Positions 11,413-22,724 of a DNA stretch of 64,000 nucleotides are shown here, one piece after another (position 1 is the first letter of the stretch; each line of letters opens with the position of its first letter). The notes beneath the pieces were generated by a model, which worked only from the letters and a program-made list of their open reading frames with translations, did not search any database and had not been told where the DNA came from. Origin of the DNA: Rhypophila decipiens (lineage: Eukaryota; Ascomycota; Sordariomycetes; Sordariales; Naviculisporaceae); contig MU858218.1 of NCBI GenBank assembly GCA_033297075.1, positions 1 through 64,000 of the forward strand, read 5' to 3'. The position numbers and the translations under genes are program-made.

Positions 11413-12778
11413 CTAAGGAAAGCCGAACTCATAATACACGTAAGGGGTGTATTCGTTGCCCTCACCACCCCCCAAACCCGCGGCAGCCATTTCAGAGGTT
11501 AGAGATGCGTCGTCCTTTGTCACGCGTCCTCGCTTGTCCCTTCCCATTGCATTTCCGCCGAGATATGAATATGCTGAATCCAAGGACGTCTTCACTTTCT
11601 TTGCTTGCTTTGCCGTTGTCTGCCACAAGGTTAGCAAAATGACACTCTTATCCACAAGGTTGGCTTGCGTTGCGCAGGGAGTGATAAACCTACCTTGACA
11701 AGCACGCAAACAAACTCCAGCGGCAGACCGTAGCGCAGGACAGTCTCGACAAAGACTCGGAGCGTCATTACATGTGCCCAAACCATAACACTCTCGCTCC
11801 AGCCCGTCCGGGCGACCCTGAGAGCGCCTCCGCGCACACTCGCCTCCTCTTTAGTAACCCGGTCAAGCTCGCGTTGTTCCTCTTCCTTCCCGCCCTCGAC
11901 ATACTTGTACTGGCGGGGCGTCCATTTGTGCTCACGGCACTTGTGTAGAAACTCGGCGCTCGTCTTCTTGAATGTGGTGACTGCGAAGAGGGTGAACTCG
12001 TCATCTTGGGCAATCTGAATCGAGGACCGCGGAACAACCATAGGAGCCAGAGTTTCGTAGCTTTTGAGAAAATCCTTGCGCGAATTGGTCGGCACCACAA
12101 TCAAATGCGTTTCCAAGTATTCCGAGTCCTGAACTAGGAGATCGGGCTGGACGATGGGCGTGAGCGATTTGGTCGACAGGTTACCCCTACCACACTGTCA
12201 GTCTCGTCCGGGGCTTGTCTTGCTTTCTTTTGATGACACCGTACGTCTGCTTTCTCTGCAACGCCGCAAGGTTGGTCTTGACGGCATTATATTGACTAAA
12301 CTTGGTCTTGACATCGTTGTCGGTATTTTGTAGCTCTTTCTGCAAGATCTCAATGATCTCACCAAGTGGACGGTCTGACCGGTACCGGACCGAGTTCCAC
12401 TGGAAAGCAGTGACGTAGCGGTCCGTTGACTCTGCAAGCTGTCAGAATATGTGGAAGAGAGGAGCTTGCAAAGACACGAATTCAACACATACTATCCGCG
12501 ACAACCTTTTGTTGCGCAGCCTTGTCGGCGTCGCCGTCCAGAATAGTTTGTAGAGACTCGGAAACCTTGGAGACGACGGCCTCGCACCCGCTATTCAACT
12601 TGGCTAGGTCGTCGGCATACTGGACGAGCGCATCGAGGGTGCCAATCTTGAAAGAAGGAACAGCAAAGGGAAGAATCTCGCCATTATCGCGGCCGATGGT
12701 GGAACTGAGGGCCGAGAGAGGGTCGTCGTCGAATATTCGAGAGGGCAGAGAAACGAGAATGTACCGTGCTGTCGACAT
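11413..12778 (-). CDS. VMA5: V-type H+-ATPase subunit C
   Basis: Subunit C of the peripheral V1 sector joins V1 to the Vo membrane sector and is released on regulated disassembly; it acts on the vacuole membrane. Model: exons 12778-12493, 12431-12245, 12186-11694 and 11619-11413, giving 390 aa, as in yeast Vma5. Introns: GTATGT...GCAG, GTACGG...GTAG, GTAGGT...GCAG. Split codons join to give family-like segments, including GNLSTKSLTPIVQPDLLVQDSEYL after the second intron. Family landmarks are VPSFKIGTLDAL in the foot, FQWNSVRYR, RVFVETVLRYGLPLEF, and the C-terminal YLGGNAMGRDKRGR ending PYVYYEFGFP. The start ATG precedes STARYILVSLP; an in-frame Met upstream lies in leader sequence. The gene is convergent with APS kinase, 185 bp away. 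Confidence 0.95.
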
Positions 12779-14554
12779 GGCGAGGGCTGGTGTCAATCTT
12801 GGTAAGATCACAGAACTGAAGCAACGAGAGGTCCTGTGAGCCAACTTTGGTTCCGTAAATCAGCGAGAGCCACAAGGCAAGAGCAACGCCGGTCGCGATG
12901 TATCGAAGAGGTCCAGCAACAACTGCTTGTGGAAGACGAACGGTGGGGGGATTGGAGGGATCAATGTGGAGAGCTTCAACAGGACTAACCGATCGATATG
13001 CACTTCCCGGCTTACAGGCAGCGCGAGTAGGACGGCCCAGGAGGGAGAGGGAAGAGGGGAGAGGAGGTGGTGTATTGGTGATGGTGACAATCACGATGCT
13101 TGCTGCCGCTGATTGAAAACACAAAGCTGAAGTGTGGAAAGTGGAGGTTCCTCTGTTGGTAGCTATCCGTACAAGAGCGACACTTCGGCACTCAACAGTG
13201 AGGAAGGCGATGTCGTAACTGTCGCAGTGCTAGAGGTATGCACCGATACGGAATACTGTGCCCACAAAAAGGTATCTGCCGTACCAGAGCCCCCCCGTAA
13301 CTGTACAGAGCCTAATTGTATTTGATAGCTAACGAAGGTCAAAGTGACTGGAGTATCAGCTTTTCAGAAACATGATTAGTATTGACGAGCTTTAGAGGCA
13401 CCGCGCAGACGGCAGATCGTGAACGAGGACAATCCAGGCAGTATTGTAATGTACCTCCAACTTTCATACGAGCAGGCCTGGGGTCTTGTACGCATACTGA
13501 GGTACGTACAGTACGGTTCCGTCTGGTGCCTTAGGAAAAACCAGGAACTGGTACGGAGTCTGTACATATGTCTAGGCAACAAGGGCCTTGAGCTAGCCGC
13601 CACAGGACGCCGGACCTGCAAATGTAGCAGTCAACATCGGCCAATTGATGGGATTTTCGTGCTGTGCACCGGCCACTCAGCCAACACCACCCGACCATCG
13701 TCAGTGTGGTAAACTGCCTAGCTGGCTTCTCGACGAGTTTGTTACCACCACGGTCACCACCCAGGATCTGTCAGCTCCAGTTGACACCGACATCCACTTC
13801 GATCCTCCGAGGCAGAGCGAGTTTTGACGAACGCCATCGACTTCTCTTCGTCCGACAAGAGCTGCGCGACAGAACACGGCAAAATACATTTCGTTTCGCC
13901 GACCCCATACCATTTGACTCGCCAATGCTCCCCACCTACTTGCTCTATCGTGTCGACGACATCGGGCGACACCGTTTTCCTGCGCCAAACTCTGCGATCT
14001 AACTCAGCGGTGCGCGATTGCTTGTTTTCGAGTCCAGCCCCCTCTCTCATCTCCTGGGTTTCCTCTTTCTCTTGAATGCACAGAGTCAATTGAGAAATCC
14101 ATACTACTTGAGAGTTGTATTCATTTCATCCTCCAACACCCGTATTGTCGACCTGGGCTGGCTGTGACGATCAGGATTTGCGCAAACTCCAACGGTTCTC
14201 TTGCCTTTGCCGATCATCACCCGATGGAAGTTTGAGATATACATCGATTTACAGAGACAGCAGAGCGGTCCCTAGAACTCTGAGAACAAGTGCTTGGTGT
14301 CGGCTTGACAAGTTCACGAACCCGAATACGATACAGGAGAAAGCCTCTTCCAGACGGCAAACCACCTGCTCGTCCAGCTCTCTAATATGTGACTGTGAGC
14401 CGGATTTGATCTCTGCCTGTCGCAGTTCTGAGCCCAGTGGTGGACTTGCTTTTTCGGGATACACCTTGGTTTCAAGTGCAACGATCATATATATCTGTCT
14501 CGCCTCGCAGACCCTGGAGACTTGCAACATTTCAGAGAGAAGATAGGTCATCCG
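12779..14554. promoter_or_regulatory. divergent intergenic region, VMA5 / AT-hook gene
   Basis: This 1.8-kb stretch lies between two genes read away from each other. It holds only short overlapping frames with no recognisable domain, and is best read as the two promoters plus a long leader for the AT-hook gene, which would contain several upstream ATGs. The dispersed octamer TACGGAGT is at 13552-13559. No tRNA or other RNA gene was recognised. Confidence 0.5.
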
Positions 14555-17334
14555 ATGGCTACTGCGTCAGGTAATTCCATCTCATCTGCATAGTTTAAAT
14601 GTGCGTAATTTTCTCGCACCTATCTTTATTCTGACCCGATCTATCTACTCTCAGGTCCAAAGTCTGGTAGGGCGTCTGAGACGGGCGCTCTTGTGCCGGG
14701 GCGCTCAACGACCAGCCACAAGGTGACTCCTGTTCCCATACCCAAGCCAGGTTCGATTCCATCGCTTCCACCGTCGGCAAGCAATGCTGCTGCTGCGGCA
14801 GGAGTGTCAAATCACACGGCGGCCACAACGTCTGCGCCTTCCACTGCTGCTCAGCCGGGCTTTGGCTTGCTGAGCCCTGCCGAGGCCAATCTACACGATG
14901 CAGCCCACCGGGATGGCCGCATCCGAAACCCGGTTCCTAGTAAGCTCAAAGGGAAGACGGACGGATCCAAGGGAAACTTCAGCGTCCTTCATATGGATGT
15001 GGCAGGAAGGAGCGAGGCCACGGAGCGAGACGCCCAGGCGAAACGTACGAGTGAGAGCACAGAACGGGCTGCTAAACGGGCTTGGGAGAATGGCTACGTT
15101 CCGCACAGGAGAAGTAGGTTTGTGCATGTCCCCGACGAGACGGTCGAGACGCCGCCGCCGCCGCCGCCGCCCAAGCCCTTTGTCCCCTCTGTCCCTGCTC
15201 AGCCAGTATCTGCCGCCGGGGCCACGTCTGCTTCGACCTATCAGGCTGAGCCCCTATCTGCTCGTCGGTCTCCGTTGAATTCCGAGGAGACCAAATCTGA
15301 GCAGGCACGTCTTTTGACCCTGCTACGGAGCCTCCATCCTGTTTTGGTGGTTGATCAGATTTGCAAGGCGTTGGCCTTTTTCGGGGGAATTCCAGGGGCG
15401 CCGCCGCCATCGGATGGCTCCTTTCCCGAAAGCGCTGAAGCGAACGGCCCAGGCAGCCTATTTGTCGGTTGGATAGCCGAAATTTTTCCAAGGTTAGGAG
15501 GCAATTCCAGTCAAGTCAGTCATACCAGTCATACCAGCCAGCCGGCCCGGAGCCCTGCACGGCAATTGGACTCGGCCGAGACAATCAGACGACGACGAGG
15601 TCGGCCCAAAGGCAGCAAGGCGACCAAAGCCCGCAAAGATAAGGGCATCAAGAAGGGTCCGACCAAACCCAGTGGAGGTTCGGATCAAGTCCAACCAGTC
15701 CCAGCGGTCGATGAAAGCTGGATTGATGTTGACGACGGGGAGGATGATCATGATGACGACGACGAGGGGGCCGAGCCGGGGGGGAATGTGGAGGCAAATG
15801 TTATGCTTCTTGCACAAGCCTCGGCCCCGCAGCCAAGTGCCCAGAAAGAGACTCAGTTTCGGGCTCAAGCTGTCGACAGTACCCCTATCCGGACTGCATT
15901 GCCGGCGTCCTCTGGCAATGGCGACAAGGCCAACGATGGCAATTCGAGTACCAAGAAGAGAGGGCGGCCAAAGGGCTCCAAGAACCGGCCCAAGGACGCT
16001 GCGCTGGTTTCTTCGGATGTCCCTGGCACCAACTCGCAGGTTGCTCAGGAGGTCCCGGACGTCCACCCATCGTACGTGTCTTCTACACAAGGGTCGCAGC
16101 CTCCACAGTCTACCCGGATTCCTGCGGCAAATTCAACGTTTACAGCTGTGAATTCTGCTCTGGCAACCACACCAGTCAAGAAAAAGGGTGGTCGACCCAA
16201 AGGATCCTCAGCGAAGCAAAAACCCGGCAAAGTTTTGGGTGCTGGGAACTCGGGATCGCTGCTAGACGAAGGGCCTGACCTTTCCACCAGGGCAGATGTG
16301 TACTCATCAACCCCGGCAACGTCAGGTCCAGGCTCAGAAGCCAACAATCATGCAAACCAAGGGCAAACCTATCACACCACCCAATCAGGACAGCCGAAGG
16401 TAGCGGCACCCGTGACAGTCGGCCAGGCACAACAACAGCCCACTCAAAAGCGGAAGAGGAAAAGCACGAAAGAAGCCAATCCTCGTCTGCCTGGCGCGAA
16501 CAGCGAGGCCGGCCCACAAGCCACTTCTGCGGCTCAAGTCAATGGTGTTGGTCTGCCAACTGGGGCACCAAGGACCCAGAGTCCTCAAATAGTAGCACCT
16601 TCTGCCATCACTTTGCCTCCGGCCAAGCGGGCACGCAGGAGTCAAGAGCCGAAGGCCTCGAGCAGAAAGCAGGCCGATCCGCTTCCGGATACCAGTGGAC
16701 GGCGCCAAACTGCTGATACGGCAAACGTGTTATCTCCAGCTCCAGCTCCGAAGCCTAGTCCAATACCAGCCCCTGGCCCCTCGTCAACCCAGAATCCGGC
16801 GTCAACGCCGGTCCCGACACCTAGGCTGAATACTGTCCAGATTACCACCCCTATATCTGTTGAACCAACCATGCCATCGATTTCCTCTCCCCATCACAGC
16901 CATTTTGAGGTTCAGTCGCCGACAATAGAGAACTATGAGGCGCAGCTCCAAGCTCAATTAGAGCAACCGAGTGAAGCCGAGTCACAACCCTTACCAACAC
17001 AACCTCAGGTGAACTCGAGGCACTTGATGGCCAATCGCTTGCACCACCAACAACATCAGCAGAATCTACAGCAAAGGCAACAACAGATGCAACATGCCCA
17101 GCAAGTCCAACAGGTGCAGCAGCAGGTGCAGCAGCCTCCTGTCTCACACAGTCGATCTCCCAACCCACAACACCAGCTACAACCACAGGCCAAAAAGCCA
17201 CAGACCGAGAGCCCCGTGATAGGACAGCAGCAGACTCGCCAACACTCTCAGAATCAACAGTATTCTCAATACCGTGCTGCAACTACACAATACAGCCAAC
17301 AGCACCCACAGCCGGATCAACATGAGCACAGGCA

Positions 17335-17365
<31 letters not shown>

Positions 17366-18151
17366 AAGCAGCAGCAACAGCAACAGCAGCAGCAGAGTTA
17401 TTCGTCTCCACAAGCCCCAGCTCAACATTTTGCTGCACAACAACAGAATGCATCGTCAGTCACGGGTGCTTCTCAGCAGTACTCGACCAACACCCCCCAA
17501 AATTCACAGTTTGGGTCTACTCAGCAGTCATATACACCCGCCCAATATGCTGGCGGACAGCAGCATCTTGCTCCACAGCAACGCTACCAGCAACAGTTGG
17601 GCACTAGTTCCGTGGGCACCTCTTCTTACACGTCACATCAGTCGCCACAGTTTGGCACGTCGACCGCCAACAGCACTGGTTTCAATCCTCCCGATAGTAA
17701 TTATCGCACTACAACCCCTTCGATGAGCAACTCGTCCTATGTGCCACAACGTACCCAGTCCACTACACCATCGGCAACATCTGCCTATCGTGCCACTGGA
17801 GTTCATAATCTATCCCACCACTCTTCCTCGTTCGGCGCCAATCCCGGCGCTGGGCAACATCGATCAACGAGTGCCAGTCACCCTGTCAGTCAGAGCGTCC
17901 AGGGAATGACCAACGTCGGTTCCTTCTCTACAAGTACAGCAACGGACTGGGGTTTCCTTGACACAGCTAACCTAGACGCGACCGGAAACCAAGGGGCGTT
18001 GGGATTGAGCAATACTAACTATAATCTGAATCCGGGGAGCGTCAGGCCCCAGCAGAGCACCGGAACTTCGTTTTCTACAAATGCACTTGCAAACTTTGAT
18101 GCCTCCGGCTTAGGGGGAAATGATCGATACTATGGGGTCCAGCGAAGATAA
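14555..18151 (+). CDS. glutamine-rich AT-hook protein, probable chromatin or transcription factor
   Basis: Probable nuclear DNA-binding protein; exact role unknown. Model: a 16-nt first coding exon 14555-14570, intron GTAATT...TCAG, main exon 14655-18151, giving 1170 aa. Three AT-hooks with the GRP or GRPKGS core sit near residues 320, 440 and 515 (RRRRGRPKGSK; KKRGRPKGSKN; KKKGGRPKGSS); these bind the minor groove of A+T-rich DNA. A short ordered part near 208-260 (LLTLLRSLHPVLVVDQICKA) is the only globular-looking stretch. An acidic patch follows the first hook. The second half is very rich in Gln, with a near-pure Q run at about 899-920, then Ser/Thr/Gln-rich sequence and a conserved-looking C-terminal motif TDWGFLDTANLD. 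No enzyme domain is visible. Confidence 0.85.
17332..17397 (+). repeat. CAG/CAA trinucleotide repeat coding poly-Gln
   Basis: About 22 consecutive CAG or CAA codons, broken by a single AAG (Lys), inside the AT-hook protein gene. The repeat is translated. Mixed CAG and CAA codons should make it more stable than a pure CAG tract, but length differences between isolates are likely. Confidence 0.9.
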
Positions 18152-19206
18152 GTCGGCATGTTTCGTATATATCATAAGGGCATTCAAAGTGGCCATGGGA
18201 TGGCGGGATGTCATTTGACGCTGTTCATTGAGAGCAACGATGTTCTGTTACGTAGTCACGATTTCGAAAGATAGCGTTAGCGATACATGAGTTACCACCA
18301 TACCAAAACCGCCTGCCTCTGCGGTATATTTCTCTCTGACATGTCTATTGTCCACTATGCCCATTGTGTTGTATAGATGTACGAATCGACTTATCTTGCC
18401 AATACTTAGAAGTGTCCAGATCAACGATTGTATCGTCGTCTCAACTGACGACGAAGTGTATATTACCTCACATCCGAATAGGGGTAAATAGTAGAACGGC
18501 CATTACTTGGGAATGCCTGGAGGATCTCCAGAATATGGCGCCGACGTCTGGCGGTGGGACGATTATAAGGATGGTCGGCGAACATCTTCCGCAGAACATT
18601 CACAATATTGAGCATTGATTAGCGCAGCCGATTCACGAAACACCCTACGCACGATACAGCCTCACCAGTCGAGTCCTCTGTCCACTGCGGAAGTTATATA
18701 CAATGAGGACAGCAAACACGGTAGTTGTTGTCGTTCGTTTCCAAGACAGGCAAGAGATCGAGGTCTGCCATGTGGATCAGACAATGAATATTAGCAAGGT
18801 AATTAATTATATGACGCGCTCACAAGAAACGGAGGTTTAGATAAAGTAGTGGAATAAATTTAATTTAAGTAGCCAATATCTCGGCCCATGTGCCAGTCTC
18901 TTAACCGACCCGCTGCTAAATGACAAAATAGAAGAAAAAAAACTAGCTGCAATGTATGTAGCTAGTGGGAGGGAATAATAGGAACGCCTGCAAATGCTCT
19001 GAAAAACTAGACATGAAGAGACATAAGAAAATTCAGATACAACAAAGAAAATAGGTTGGTATTAGCCCAGTGGTGATTTGTCCCTCACACGGTAGGTGTC
19101 ACCCAATTAGATTGGGTCTCAAAATGCTTCCCATCACTTGAAGCGACGAACTTCAAGCACCCCTCCGATTAGGAGAGGGAATAAATAAGATCAGAGGCGT
19201 TCCTCG
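18152..19206. other. convergent intergenic region
   Basis: This 1.06-kb stretch lies between the 3' ends of the AT-hook gene and the F-box gene. Part of it (about 18790-18870) is A+T-rich. It should hold both 3' untranslated regions. No gene was recognised. Confidence 0.55.
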
Positions 19207-20843
19207 TTATTCGAGAAAATCCTCCTCGATTGCCTCCAAGCTCGGCATCACCGACTCAGAGGCATTTGTCCCGTACCACCACTGGTCATCGTCCTCAAGA
19301 CCATCTTCGCGGATCAAATCGGTGAATATTTGTGCATTACGTTTGATGTCCGCTGGGCGTTCGACGATTTTTCGATCGAGGATCATTGCTTCGGCGGTCT
19401 CTAGCCAAATCTTCTGCAGCACAGGCAGATCGGGAAGGAGCATCTTGAGCTGATCCCGCGACAGAGTGCTCATCGGCATGCCAGCCGATAAGCTGGTGTT
19501 GAAGACCAGATTCTGGGATATGTGAAGATGGCCAGGGTTGGCATCACCAAAGGATCCCGGAAGAGGCGGCGGGCTCTCGGTTGCGACGACCTTGCCCAAG
19601 GCAGCCAGAGACTTCTTACGCTTCAGTCCTCCTAGCATGCCCCTTCTTCTCTTTGGTTCTGGCTCAACAGGGTCCCTGGCGATCATATTGTACCAATTAT
19701 CGACCGCGGCTCGTCGGGTGTTGTAGCCTTTGACCTCCCAGATACGTTCTACCTGTCTCAGACCCCCAACGCACAGCATCGCGACGTGAACCTCGTCTGG
19801 CGGCTTTTCTCGAAGATAACCTCTGAGGGAACGTTCCACCCTCCCAACATAAGATGGGGGACGGAGTCTCCTGCAAAATGATGAAATAACCAATGGGAAC
19901 GCTTCGTGCACCCGGAGCAAAGTTCGATCGTCGTACATGTTCATGATCTCGGTCTCGATCGGGTTTGTTGTATAAGGCTCTTTGAGTAACCCTTTTCCGT
20001 TCCTCTCGGACAGGTATTTAAGGTGGAGGTCGCGGTAGGTCTCAAAAAAGTGAAAGACGGTGAACAAGACGGGTATGAGCCGCCGCCTCATTCGTTCTCT
20101 CTGTGGAGCAAAGTCTCTCTTCTTCTCCTCGGTATCCCTCAAAAATAGTTCTTTCGATATCCATTCACACATTAAATAGGATAGCTTAGCAGCCACATGC
20201 AGTCGATGCCAGATCCCGCAAAGATAATGTAAGCTCAAACTCGACCCTTCGGGGACCGGGTATAGACGTTTCGCATATGCTGGCACGTGGTGGTCAAGAT
20301 GATATCGTGCGATGGGCGCTTCGTTCAGGGAGACTAATGCATGCATCGACCTTGACGCTAGCCTCATGTTGAGGATGTCCGACAGTGGTAGTGATGCAAT
20401 GATTTCCACTTGCAGTTCGTTGGGCAAGTCGTAGAACAGCTGGTCAAAGGGGCGACTGTGAGGAAGGGCGGGTTAGTATGGGAGACGTCCTAAGAAACGA
20501 TAAAGGCGGCTTACCTTCGCTTTGCTACCTGCTCTGTTGATGACGGTATCCGAACAACATGTTCGGGACTGGATGACGGAACAGTTTTGTGATGGAACTT
20601 GGATCTGAAACTAAGAAATCCCTTCTTGTCTCCCCTTTTCTGCTCGTTCGATTTGACAGGTACTTCGTTGGCTTCGGGCGGAATGACTCCTCGGAGCGGA
20701 AGAATAAATGGTGATTGAGTTTGTGTCGAGGTACCACTTGACGGCCCCGCCTGGGCCACGGCTTGTGGTCCATTAGAATGAGAGCGATTGAGTTTTTCTA
20801 GATAGCGTTCCGAGCCGAACTCGGTCATATGGAGGTGATCCAT
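19207..20843 (-). CDS. F-box domain protein, 525 aa
   Basis: F-box proteins bind Skp1 and recruit targets to SCF ubiquitin ligases; the target here is unknown. Model: exons 20843-20515 and 20455-19207, intron GTAAGC...ACAG. The F-box begins just after the junction, at about residues 111-150 (FYDLPNELQVEIIASLPLSD, then RLASRSMHALV). The first 110 residues are Ser/Pro/Lys-rich and disordered-looking. No leucine-rich repeats, WD repeats or Kelch motifs follow; the rest is helical and contains a basic patch PEPKRRRG near the middle. The C-terminus is acidic (SLEAIEEDFLE). The start was taken at MDHLHMTEF; another in-frame Met lies 28 codons upstream but opens a Cys/Arg-rich, unlikely leader. Confidence 0.85.
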
Positions 20844-22581
20844 GATATGGGCTGGTAACCGGCAACGGGCCGGGCGGCCTAAACTGTGTCTCGCTCTACA
20901 CAGAAGCAGACCATGCGATATCAACAAGATGTTGCTTTAAATATCAGGACGCGGCCAACGGGTTTATCGGGCGGCGAATATCGACGAAGAGCTTCCGGGG
21001 CTCACTCATCGTGGAACATTTGTCCAAGTGCGTGAGAGTAGATGATTCAAAAAGGCAAGGCGGGTAATCTCCAAATAAAACCGTGGTCGAAGAGAAGGGG
21101 CTCGCTATGTCTAAGCAAGACGGTGTATATCGCTGCGAAGTGAGCCTTTGAATGGAACCAATCCTCCCAAGCCACCAGATTCCAGCAACACAAACGCTGT
21201 CGAGAGTCGGGAGTCTCGCGATGCCTATTGATTTCAACGTCGATTGTAATCCGGGGTTAATTGACGGTCGCAAGCGAGAGGATCAACTGTAAGCGACAGA
21301 ACGGGATAATAGCGATAATCCCACGAGCGGAGGTGAAGAGACGGAGCAGTCGGAGAGTGTAATTTGATCGCTTTCGAAACGATGTCGAGTTGAAGGTTCC
21401 GAGAGGAGAGGAAAAGGCCGGAGTGGGAGCAATGCGGCGTACCGCGTCCCCAAGCAAATGGCGGCGGTGCGGCGTGGGCAATGTCAAAGGGTAAGAAACA
21501 TTGAAGGAAAGAAGGGGGGCCTCGACAAAACGGGATGCGATGGAATGGAATGCGGGAATGGAAGGGATGGACGGGGCCTCAGGCTTGTTGGAAGGGTGGT
21601 GGGGCGCTATGGTTATGGGAGGGAAATGGAAGGCGTGCCCGACGCGCAAGATCCTGGGACGATCCGAGCCCAGAACAAGCCAGTGGGAAAATTATCGCTT
21701 TTTCCCCTCGACGGACTCTTACAACACCCTCAAGTTGCTGGAATCGACGGACAAAGCCGAATGGACCAATGAATTAGGCAGGTTTTCAAAAGTTAAAACA
21801 GAAGAAGCCTTTTCGGGGTATGAGCAAGTGTGATGCGTGGGTGTACGGTTTTCTGTGCGTTTGCTGGTGTGCAACCTTCCAGGCTGTTGGAGTCCTTAGA
21901 CGCGATGGGAAGCAACCAAAAAGGAGAATAAAGAGAGTCGCAGTGAAAAAGGCGGAAGGGCGAACGTAGAATGGCCTCTCGGTGAACAGCAAACGGACAA
22001 AGCTTTTCGAAAGGAGTTACCGTCGTCTACGATGTACGGGGAAAAGTATCGCACTGCAATGGGTGGTCGCCGTTACGGGAGGGCGAATGGCGTCCAAAAT
22101 GTGTTCCTGGTTCGGCCCGGAGGTGGTGAACGTGGACAGCAAATCTCGACCAAAGATGGGAGGGTGCGACTTTGGCGATGTTCAATGGATGGGCCACGGC
22201 GTTATGGCCGGCGTAATAGTGGAGAGATGCTGGAGTCGGGCCATGCTCACAGGCAAATTGAGCCACCCAGGCCACTTCCCGAAGCCAGGGTGGGACACAG
22301 TGACAGGAGAGGAACCAGCAGGGCCCCAGAAAAAGTACACAGCCCGGCCGAGGACCCGCGAGTGGGGTACGATGATTTCATGGGGATGTGGGGGACTAGC
22401 AAGGTACCTCCCTATCATCGGCCCTAGTCCGCCATGTCCTTCCTGGCCATCCCCTATTACCCACGTTTCATTGTGTGCAACAGTGTGTGCAATGTTCACC
22501 CCCCCAAAAACGCTCAGCTACCCTGACATGCCCCGTCCGAATCGGGCCTGTTCGCCCAGTGCTTGCTCGCAGCGATCTGAT

Positions 22582-22724
22582 GGCTAGGTACCAGAAACCG
22601 TTACGCCACACTAGTCTAGATAGCCGGCAATTTGCTCGGGCTTTTCAGATCCGGCGAAATACCAGCGCAAAGAATTGCCCGCCAAACCCAACCTTAACAT
22701 TGCCAGAGTATCTGGTACCTAGCC
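22582..22724. mobile_element. 143-bp segment bounded by 14-bp perfect inverted repeats (MITE-like)
   Basis: GGCTAGGTACCAGA at 22582-22595 is the exact reverse complement of TCTGGTACCTAGCC at 22711-22724. The 115 bp between have no coding potential. Size and perfect ends suit a small non-autonomous DNA transposon, but no clear target-site duplication is visible beside the ends, so a chance or regulatory inverted repeat is possible. Confidence 0.35.

Noticed and set aside
17177..17443. Poly-Leu frame on the - strand
   Set aside because: It is simply the reverse reading of the CAG/CAA repeat in the AT-hook protein gene.
21257..21649. 130-codon frame on the - strand upstream of the F-box gene
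   Set aside because: The stretch is pyrimidine-rich leader or promoter sequence, and the product is low complexity without a recognisable family.
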